NCBI GenBank assembly: GCA_947459195.1
Contig: CANHCS010000004.1
Location: 1 to 53,302, forward strand
Reading direction: 5' to 3'
DNA: 53,302 bases
Origin: Sphingobacteriaceae bacterium
Lineage (GTDB): Bacteria; Bacteroidota; Bacteroidia; Sphingobacteriales; Sphingobacteriaceae
Position numbers and translations under genes: made by a program. The notes under the pieces are model-generated. The model saw nothing but the letters and a program-made list of their open reading frames with translations. It was not told the DNA's origin and did no database searches. Positions 47,483 to 53,302 of the stretch are shown here, in pieces; position 1 is the stretch's first letter, and the number at the start of each line of letters is the position of its first letter.

Positions 47483-48220
47483 ATGAAAATACTTGTTTGT
47501 ATCAGTAACGTACCCGACACCACTACAAAAATAACCTTTACCAACGATAATACAGAATTCAACACTGCTGGTGTGCAGTTCATTCTGAACCCTTACGATG
47601 AAATTGCCTTGTCACGTGCCATTGATCTTTGTGAGGGCGGTAAAGGAACTGTTACGGTGATCAATGTGGGTGATTCATCTACCGAACCTACCATTCGTAA
47701 AGCCTTGGCCATTGGGGCAGATGATGCCGTTCGCATCAATGCCATGCCACAGGACGCTTATTTTGTAGCGTACCAAATTGCTGAATATGCAAAAACCCAA
47801 CAATTCGATTTGATCTTAACAGGAAGAGAATCTATTGACCATAATGGTGCACAAGTTCCGGCAATGATTGCAGAACTATTAGATATTCCTTCTGTTTCTA
47901 TTGTTAAAAAATTAGATTTTGATGGAAAAACTGCCACTTTGAGCCGTGAAATTGAAGGCGGAAAAGAAGTAGTTGAGGTTGATGCACCATTTGTAGCCAG
48001 TTGTGCAGAGGGGGTAGCCGAATGGAAAATCCCAAACATGCGTGGCATCATGTCGGCCCGTACCAAACCACTGCAAGTAATTGAGGCAGCGGCTACTGAG
48101 CAATTGAGTAAAATCAATCAATATCAAACACCAGCTCCGAGAAGTGCTGTGAAAATGATTGAAGCGGATGATGTAAAAGGCCTCGTAGATCTTTTACACA
48201 GCGAAGCAAAAGTGATTTAA
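47483..48220 (+). CDS. etfB: Electron transfer flavoprotein beta subunit
   Basis: With EtfA it forms the FAD/AMP-containing carrier that takes electrons from acyl-CoA dehydrogenases to the membrane quinone pool. The 246-residue protein starts MKILVCISNVPDTTTKI, then FILNPYDEIALSRAIDL and GRESIDHNGAQVPAMIAELL and a C-terminal region PNMRGIMSARTKPL, all typical. etfA follows 44 bases later. The glutaryl-CoA-dehydrogenase-like protein at 21-22 kb is a possible electron donor. Confidence 0.95.
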   Translation: MKILVCISNVPDTTTKITFTNDNTEFNTAGVQFILNPYDEIALSRAIDLCEGGKGTVTVINVGDSSTEPTIRKALAIGADDAVRINAMPQDAYFVAYQIAEYAKTQQFDLILTGRESIDHNGAQVPAMIAELLDIPSVSIVKKLDFDGKTATLSREIEGGKEVVEVDAPFVASCAEGVAEWKIPNMRGIMSARTKPLQVIEAAATEQLSKINQYQTPAPRSAVKMIEADDVKGLVDLLHSEAKVI

Positions 48221-48264
48221 TTTTAAAAGAATGAACATCCCCATTGGGGTTAAAAGAAAACAAT

Positions 48265-49230
48265 ATGTCAGTATTAGTTTACGTTGAAAACACGGAAGGC
48301 CAATTCAAGAAATCAGCTTTTGAAGTGGTATCTTATGCAAAAGCCATTGCCGATCAATTAAATACCAATTTAGTGGCCTTATCAATTGGCCAGGTGGCCA
48401 ATGAACAGTTGAGTAATTTGGGTGGATATGGTGCCCAGAAAGTATTGAATTGCAATGGCATTCAATCTTTCGACAGCCAGGCTTATGCCGCTGTAATTGC
48501 CGAAGCTGCCACCAAAGAAAGCGCAGAAGTAGTAGTGATGGCCAATTCCTTTAGCGGAAAAGGTTTATCGCCACGTGTAGCAGTAAAACTCAAAGCAGGA
48601 CTTGCTTCGGGTGCGGTGGAGCTACCACAAATTAATGGCGGACAATTGAGCGTTAAAAAAACGGCTTATTCTGGTAAGGCATTTGCTATGCTTGCATTAA
48701 ACACCCAGGTGAAAGTAATCGCATTGAACCCCAATGCTTTTCAGGTGAAAGAAAATAGCACGGCAGCAACAATTGAAAACTTCCAGGCCAGCTCAGCTAC
48801 TTCCAGAATTAAGGTAAAAGAAGTGGTAAGAGCAAGTGATAAAATTTCTTTACCAGAAGCCGAGTTGGTTGTATCTGCTGGTAGAGGAATGAAAGGTCCT
48901 GAAAACTGGCATTTGGTAGAAGATTTAGCACAAGCTTTGGGTGCAGCAACAGCTTGCTCAAAACCAGTTTCTGATGCCGGATGGAGACCTCATGAAGAGC
49001 ACGTTGGTCAGACAGGAATCGCAGTAAGTCCGAATCTTTATATTGCAGTGGGTATTTCGGGTGCCATCCAACATTTAGCTGGTGTAAGTTCTTCTAAAAC
49101 CATCGTAGCCATCAACAAAGACCCAGAAGCACCTTTCTTTAAGGTAGCAGATTATGGTATTGTGGGCGATGCCATGGAGGTTTTACCTAAATTGACCGAG
49201 GCAGTAAAAGCCTACAAAGCTCAATCCTGA
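48265..49230 (+). CDS. etfA: Electron transfer flavoprotein alpha subunit
   Basis: The FAD-binding subunit of ETF, 322 residues from the ATG at 48265 (the TTG at 48244 is not supported). The C-terminal FAD domain is clear: [59 protein letters not shown] and [20 protein letters not shown]. The N-terminal half holds the adenine-nucleotide-like fold ([16 protein letters not shown]). It follows etfB by 44 bases and precedes the DUF151 nuclease gene by 22 bases. Confidence 0.96.
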   Translation: MSVLVYVENTEGQFKKSAFEVVSYAKAIADQLNTNLVALSIGQVANEQLSNLGGYGAQKVLNCNGIQSFDSQAYAAVIAEAATKESAEVVVMANSFSGKGLSPRVAVKLKAGLASGAVELPQINGGQLSVKKTAYSGKAFAMLALNTQVKVIALNPNAFQVKENSTAATIENFQASSATSRIKVKEVVRASDKISLPEAELVVSAGRGMKGPENWHLVEDLAQALGAATACSKPVSDAGWRPHEEHVGQTGIAVSPNLYIAVGISGAIQHLAGVSSSKTIVAINKDPEAPFFKVADYGIVGDAMEVLPKLTEAVKAYKAQS

Positions 49231-49252
49231 TCAACATAGTGCTGAGGGGAAT

Positions 49253-49852
49253 ATGGAGAAAGTAAAGTTAGACATCGTCGGTTTATCCTACAGCCAAACA
49301 CAATCTGGCGCTTGTGCGCTGGTATTGGGTGAAGTGAACGGCCGACGACGTCTTCCTATTATTATTGGAGGTTTTGAGGCACAGGCCATTGCCATCGAAA
49401 TTGAAAAAATGACCCCTGCCCGCCCCCTCACCCACGATCTCTTCAAAGATTTTGCGCAAGCCTACCATGTAAACATTCTAGAAGTCATTATCTACAATTT
49501 AGTAGGTAGTGTATTTTATGCCAAGTTGATCTGTACAGATGGAAAGAAAAATATCGAAATCGATGCCCGTACTTCTGATGCCATTGCTCTGGCCGTTCGT
49601 TTCGAGTGCCCAATCTACACCTACGAATTCATCCTTGCTTCTGCAGGCACCATTATGGAAGGCAATGAGTTTGCTTACTTGGAAAACATGGTTCCAAACA
49701 CCGAAGAAAGCCCTGAGACCATCAAAAAAGTCAATTATTCTGACTTAAGTGATGATGAGTTGAAACAAAAATTGGAAGAAGCATTGAAGGATGAAGCTTA
49801 CGAAAGGGCTGCCAGCATACGTGATGAATTGAGCCGTCGTAAGAATTCCTGA
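49253..49852 (+). CDS. Bifunctional nuclease family (DUF151) protein with UVR motif
   Basis: A 199-residue protein with two parts: the DUF151 domain (about 1-140), with LPIIIGGFEAQAIAIEIE, RPLTHDLFKDF and DARTSDAIALAVRFECPIYT, and a C-terminal UvrB/UvrC motif (about 165-199, LEEALKDEAYERAASIRDEL). DUF151 proteins were described in plants and bacteria as nucleases for DNA and RNA; UVR motifs mediate protein contacts in UvrB/UvrC and ClpC adaptors. This two-part form is usual in Bacteroidota as I recall. It lies after etfA by 22 bases, though no functional link is apparent. Confidence 0.92.
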   Translation: MEKVKLDIVGLSYSQTQSGACALVLGEVNGRRRLPIIIGGFEAQAIAIEIEKMTPARPLTHDLFKDFAQAYHVNILEVIIYNLVGSVFYAKLICTDGKKNIEIDARTSDAIALAVRFECPIYTYEFILASAGTIMEGNEFAYLENMVPNTEESPETIKKVNYSDLSDDELKQKLEEALKDEAYERAASIRDELSRRKNS

Positions 49853-49882
49853 TTTATCTACATTCCTATATTTATCTACATT
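49853..49882 (+). repeat. 12-bp direct repeat upstream of nupC
   Basis: TTTATCTACATT occurs at 49853-49864 and again at 49871-49882, an 18-base period, in the 92-base gap before nupC. It may be a regulator site or chance in an A/T-rich region. A poor box (TATTTTTC) lies further down the gap. Confidence 0.35.
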
Positions 49883-49944
49883 TCTTCTGTATTGTTATTC
49901 TTATTTCTATTTTTCAGGACTAAATACTAATTGAAACCTAAAAA

Positions 49945-51219
49945 ATGGAAAGATTTACCGGCCTTATCGGCATCGTTTTAATATTCGCTATCGCTTTTTT
50001 GATGTCGAACAACCGTAAAGCCATCAATTACAGATTGGTGATCTCTGGCTTGGCCATTCAAATATTACTCGCCTTATTCATTTTAAAGGTGCCTGTTGGT
50101 AAAGAAATCTTTTCCTGGTTGGGTGCAGCAGTAACCAAAGTTTTAGACTTCTCTCAGGCCGGTGCCAATTTTGTTTTTGGAGGTTTGGTGAACAAAGAAT
50201 TAATGGATAAAGCTTTCGGACCGGGCAACGACTTTATTTTCTTCTTTAAAATCATACCTACCATCATTTTCGTGGCTGTATTGGTGAGTGTGGCTTACTA
50301 TTTGGGCATTATGCAGCGGATAGTAAAGTTTTTTGCTTTTATCGTTTACAAATTAATGGGTGTTTCTGGCTCTGAAGCTGTTTCGAACGTAGCCAGTGCA
50401 TTTGTTGGACAAGTGGAAGCACAAATCATGATCAAGCCTTACTTAAGAGGCATGACCATGTCAGAACTCCTGGCCTCCATGGCGGGAAGTATGGCCTGTA
50501 TAGCCGGCGGTGTAATGGCTGTTTATATTGCATTAGGTGTTCCAGCAGAGTACTTAATTGCGGCCAGTATCATGGCTGCTCCTGGTGCTTTGGTCATTTC
50601 TAAGATTGTGTGGCCCGAAACAGAAGTTTCTGAAACCAAAGGTGAAGTTTCGTTGGAAATCAAGAAAACCAATGCCAATTTAGTAGATGCCATCTCTCAT
50701 GGCGCAAGCGATGGTTTAAAAGTGGGTTTGAACGTGGTTGCCATGCTCATCGGCTTTATTGCCATCATCGCCTTGTTAGATTATGTTTTGGGTAAAATTG
50801 GTGCCGGATTGGGCAATCTTGGCTTAAGTTTAGCTGCAGTAGGAATTGACATCAACACTTTGAGCTTGAAACAAATTCTGGGAGCCATATTTTCTTTGTT
50901 TGCCTGGGCCATGGGTGTACCTATGAAAGATATCCAGGTGGCTGGTTCTTTAATGGGCACCAAAATGGTGATCAATGAGTTTGTGGCTTATTTAGACCTG
51001 GCCAAAATCAAAGCTACTTTAGATGCAAAAACCTTGCTGATTACTAGTTTTGCGCTTTGTGGTTTCGCCAATTTCAGTTCTATTGCCATTCAGGTAGGCG
51101 GTATTGGTGAATTAGCACCTGAACGTCGTACTGATTTGGCTAAACTGGGCGTTAAAGCATTGATCTGCGGTACACTGGCCTCCTATCTTTCGGCTACCAT
51201 TGCAGGAATTTTGTATTAA
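49945..51219 (+). CDS. Concentrative nucleoside transporter (NupC/CNT family)
   Basis: A 424-residue inner-membrane symporter importing nucleosides with sodium or protons. It has about 10 hydrophobic segments and the family signatures QVEAQIMIKPYLRGMTMSEL, ACIAGGVMAVYIALGVPAEY, AASIMAAPGALVISKI and GTKMVINEFVAYLDL and FANFSSIAIQVGGIGELAP. Length matches CNT bacterial members. A separate leader with a direct repeat precedes it, so it may be controlled independently of etfBA. DUF3667 follows 6 bases later. Confidence 0.95.
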   Translation: MERFTGLIGIVLIFAIAFLMSNNRKAINYRLVISGLAIQILLALFILKVPVGKEIFSWLGAAVTKVLDFSQAGANFVFGGLVNKELMDKAFGPGNDFIFFFKIIPTIIFVAVLVSVAYYLGIMQRIVKFFAFIVYKLMGVSGSEAVSNVASAFVGQVEAQIMIKPYLRGMTMSELLASMAGSMACIAGGVMAVYIALGVPAEYLIAASIMAAPGALVISKIVWPETEVSETKGEVSLEIKKTNANLVDAISHGASDGLKVGLNVVAMLIGFIAIIALLDYVLGKIGAGLGNLGLSLAAVGIDINTLSLKQILGAIFSLFAWAMGVPMKDIQVAGSLMGTKMVINEFVAYLDLAKIKATLDAKTLLITSFALCGFANFSSIAIQVGGIGELAPERRTDLAKLGVKALICGTLASYLSATIAGILY

Positions 51220-51225
51220 TACTTA

Positions 51226-52284
51226 ATGAAAAGATACCGTAAAGAGACCAACTGTTTAAATTGCGGGGCTACAGTAAATGGCAAATTCTGTTCGGAGTGC
51301 GGACAAGAAAATATAGAAACCCGTGAACCATTCTGGACTTTCTTGTTTCACAGTATTGGGCATTATTTTCATTTTGATTCTAAATTCATCAATAGCTTAA
51401 CTCCCCTGATTACTGAACCTGGAAAACTTACGCTGGCACATATCAATGGCAAGCGTGCTGCTTATTTTCCGCCGGTTACCATGTATTTGTTCATCAGCTT
51501 GTTCTTCTTCCTGATTTTATCCTCCAAGAAACCTAACCTGGAACCTGGAAAGATCAGTGAAGATGGAAATAAAGTGATAAAAATGGAGATAGATAGTCTT
51601 CAAGCTGTGAATAAAAATAAGGGGCTTTCTGTTCCTGAAAGGAAGAAGAATGAAAGCAGAATTAAAGAGCTCAGCTTATTACAAAAAAACTTCAATGATT
51701 TTAGCCGTGGTTTTCAAGATGGCTCTCAAAGCAAGGTCGATTTACAAATAGCAGAGGATTCCATCTATCAGAATTTAAGGACTTACGAAAATCAACAAGC
51801 CAAGCTGCCTGTTGAAAAGCGAGATACTTGGCTAGAGCAATTTTTCATAAAAAAGAACTTTCAATTAAAACAAGAATACGGCGATCAATTGTACAATAAA
51901 GTGTTGGAAGCCGTACAAAACCATCTCCCCAAGATGATGTTTGTACTGATGCCTTTGTTTGCCCTTATTCTGAGCCTCAGTTTTTATAAATCTAAGCTTT
52001 ACTTCATCGATCATCTGGTGAATACCCTTCATGTCCATTCTTTCTTATTCCTGCTTTATATCACTATTGAACTGATTGCTATGGCCTGGCCATCAGCTGA
52101 TGACTTTTTAATAGGAATTGGAATGGTGGTGAGCACTTGGTATGTTTACCGGGCCATGAGAACGGTTTACCAAAGAAGCCGCTGGCATACAGTTTTTAAA
52201 TTGGGATTGTTGGGATTGCTCTACTTCCTCCTCCTCAGCTTTGGGTTTATAGGCGTTTTTGCCTTTTCTTTTATCTCTTTGTAA
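51226..52284 (+). CDS. DUF3667 domain membrane protein
   Basis: A 352-residue protein with an N-terminal zinc ribbon (NCLNCGATVNGKFCSECGQ; Cys 10, 13, 22, 25), an amphipathic segment FWTFLFHSIGHYFHFDSKF, a hydrophobic helix near residue 90 (MYLFISLFFFLIL), a charged helical loop (about 105-220) and about four more helices to the end. This is the DUF3667 layout. The function is unknown. It lies 6 bases after nupC and probably shares its transcript. Confidence 0.9.
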   Translation: MKRYRKETNCLNCGATVNGKFCSECGQENIETREPFWTFLFHSIGHYFHFDSKFINSLTPLITEPGKLTLAHINGKRAAYFPPVTMYLFISLFFFLILSSKKPNLEPGKISEDGNKVIKMEIDSLQAVNKNKGLSVPERKKNESRIKELSLLQKNFNDFSRGFQDGSQSKVDLQIAEDSIYQNLRTYENQQAKLPVEKRDTWLEQFFIKKNFQLKQEYGDQLYNKVLEAVQNHLPKMMFVLMPLFALILSLSFYKSKLYFIDHLVNTLHVHSFLFLLYITIELIAMAWPSADDFLIGIGMVVSTWYVYRAMRTVYQRSRWHTVFKLGLLGLLYFLLLSFGFIGVFAFSFISL

Positions 52285-52286
52285 AT

Positions 52287-52320
52287 AAAAAATCCCGTCA
52301 GGTATTTCCTAACGGGATTC
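52287..52320 (-). terminator. Terminator after gltA (usable from both sides)
   Basis: On the minus strand AATCCCGTTAGG / CCTGACGGGATT forms a 12-bp stem with one mismatch and a 5-base loop followed by six T. It lies between the convergent DUF3667 and citrate synthase genes, and the stem could also end the plus-strand transcript, although the T run there is weaker. Confidence 0.85.
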
Positions 52321-52341
52321 ATGTTTATTTTAAGCTTGTAA

Positions 52342-53302
52342 TTAGCGTTGTGAAAGTGGAACGTATTGTTTGTTCACCTCTCCTACATACACCTGGCGTG
52401 GACGGCCAATTGGCTCTTTGTTTTCACGCATTTCTTTCCATTGTGCAATCCATCCCGGAAGGCGACCCAAGGCAAACAACACGGTAAACATGTCGGTTGG
52501 GAAACCAAGGGCACGGTAGATGATGCCTGAATAGAAATCTACGTTTGGATAAAGCTTACGCTCTACAAAGTAAGGATCGCTCAATGCGGCGGCTTCTAAT
52601 TGTTTTGCAATATCCAATACCGGATCGTTTACTCCTAATTTTGCCAACACATCGTCGCATGCTTTTTTGATGATCTTGGCACGTGGATCGAAGTTTTTAT
52701 AAACGCGGTGACCAAAGCCCATTAAACGGAAAGGATCATTTTTATCTTTTGCTTTATTGACAAATTTCGCTACATCTCCTCCATCGTTCTTAATCTGCTC
52801 TAGCATTTCAATTACTGCCTGATTGGCACCGCCATGCAGCGGACCCCAAAGTGCTGAAATACCAGCAGAGATAGATGCATAAAGGTTACAATCTGCAGAA
52901 CCTACGATGCGAACGGTTGAAGTAGAACAGTTTTGCTCGTGATCTGCATGCAGAATAAGTAAAACATTCATAGCGTTCACCACCACCGGATCGATCACTA
53001 CCTCCTCTGTACGCTGACCGAAAGTCATGTGCATGAAATTGGTAACATAATCATATTTATTTTGTGGATAAATGAGCGGATGACCCAAAGATTTCTTGTA
53101 GATCCAAGAAACGATGGTCGCCATTTTAGCCAATAACTTAATGATGGTAAGGTTTTGTTCTTCCGGTGTTTGATGCGGATTTAAAGATTCCGGATAAAAA
53201 GAAGATAAGGAACAGATGAGTGAAGAAAGCTGGCCCATTGGGTGTGATTTCGATGGGAAACCATCGAAAAATTTCTTCATGTCTTCATGTACCAGTGTAT
53301 GT
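52342..53302 (-). CDS. gltA: Citrate synthase (partial, 5' part outside window)
   Basis: Condenses acetyl-CoA and oxaloacetate to citrate in the TCA cycle. The frame stays open to the window edge (HTLVHED precedes the Met at 53280), so about 110 N-terminal residues are missing and the Met is internal. Visible landmarks are KSHPMGQLSSL, HADHEQNCSTSTVR, the catalytic His in ALWGPLHGGANQAV, the second His in GFGHRVYKNFDPRA, the Asp in NVDFYSGIIYRALG and the C-terminal LGRLPGWIAQWKEMRENKEP. It is a type II, gram-negative-style enzyme by these motifs. Confidence 0.97.
   Translation of the reverse strand, partial: HTLVHEDMKKFFDGFPSKSHPMGQLSSLICSLSSFYPESLNPHQTPEEQNLTIIKLLAKMATIVSWIYKKSLGHPLIYPQNKYDYVTNFMHMTFGQRTEEVVIDPVVVNAMNVLLILHADHEQNCSTSTVRIVGSADCNLYASISAGISALWGPLHGGANQAVIEMLEQIKNDGGDVAKFVNKAKDKNDPFRLMGFGHRVYKNFDPRAKIIKKACDDVLAKLGVNDPVLDIAKQLEAAALSDPYFVERKLYPNVDFYSGIIYRALGFPTDMFTVLFALGRLPGWIAQWKEMRENKEPIGRPRQVYVGEVNKQYVPLSQR

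Noticed and set aside
48236-48251. Small hairpin CCCCATTGGGG between etfB and etfA
   Set aside because: The loop would be only a few bases (CCCC-ATT-GGGG) and no T run follows; likely chance or a minor processing element.
1-53302. CRISPR arrays, insertion sequences, prophage, tRNA genes
   Set aside because: No regular spaced repeats, no transposase or integrase motifs, and no tRNA-like TTCRANNC with matching stems were seen in the intergenic regions.

Overview
The window is 53.3 kb of a low-GC, densely packed bacterial chromosome from the phylum Bacteroidota, most likely a Sphingobacteriia-like lineage. This is judged from protein character (PorV-like barrel, DUF3667, DUF3050, short SerA, triple-PASTA anchor protein), from TAnnTTTG promoter boxes (the known Bacteroidota -7 element), from the near absence of Shine-Dalgarno sequences, and from a Bacteroidota-type RNase P RNA. 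No database search was run. I see no insertion sequence, integrase, tRNA, CRISPR array or prophage; nearly everything is chromosomal core. The only accessory-looking stretch is 12.8-15.4 kb.

Layout. 1-7.5 kb: the end of an ABC exporter, a small membrane protein, then on the minus strand rpsO, pnp and an operon rpe-serC-serA-DUF1015 (pentose phosphate and serine synthesis). 7.6-12.7 kb: a thioesterase, ddl, and a divergent five-gene plus-strand operon PASTA protein-rhodanese-mltG-ybgC-yihY, largely cell-envelope. 12.8-15.4 kb: two tandem paralogous lipoproteins and a lone XRE regulator. 15.4-22.5 kb: DUF3050, yajQ, a conserved unknown, hsp20, the operon folB-glcD-mgtC, and a glutaryl-CoA-dehydrogenase-like enzyme. 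22.5-27.5 kb: lysC-lysA, then a phosphohexomutase followed by SCO and cytochrome c lipoproteins. 27.6-30.8 kb: rnpB, a sigma-54-type response regulator and mgtE. 30.8-35.8 kb: a three-gene operon of a PorV-like barrel, a helix-hairpin-helix protein fused to a predicted outer-membrane barrel, and ComEC. 35.8-40.3 kb: two unknowns, an LTA-synthase-type enzyme, a Nudix hydrolase and a CDF transporter. 40.3-47.4 kb: aminotransferase, MacB-type permease, queA-ispD, small proteins, PduO-type adenosyltransferase, chrA and a TPR protein. 47.4-53.3 kb: etfB-etfA, DUF151 nuclease, nupC, DUF3667 and the 3' part of gltA.

Two points stand out. First, the PorV-like/HHH-barrel/ComEC operon looks like a candidate outer- and inner-membrane DNA-uptake route of a kind not built on PilQ and ComEA. 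Second, the RNase P RNA gene fixes the distance between the TAnnTTTG box and a transcript 5' end; applying that distance predicts leaderless or nearly leaderless mRNAs for rpe, folB, mgtE, the aminotransferase, the conserved unknown at 16.8-18.1 kb, a thioesterase, ddl and others. Several convergent gene pairs also share or abut stop codons, leaving no space for intrinsic terminators.
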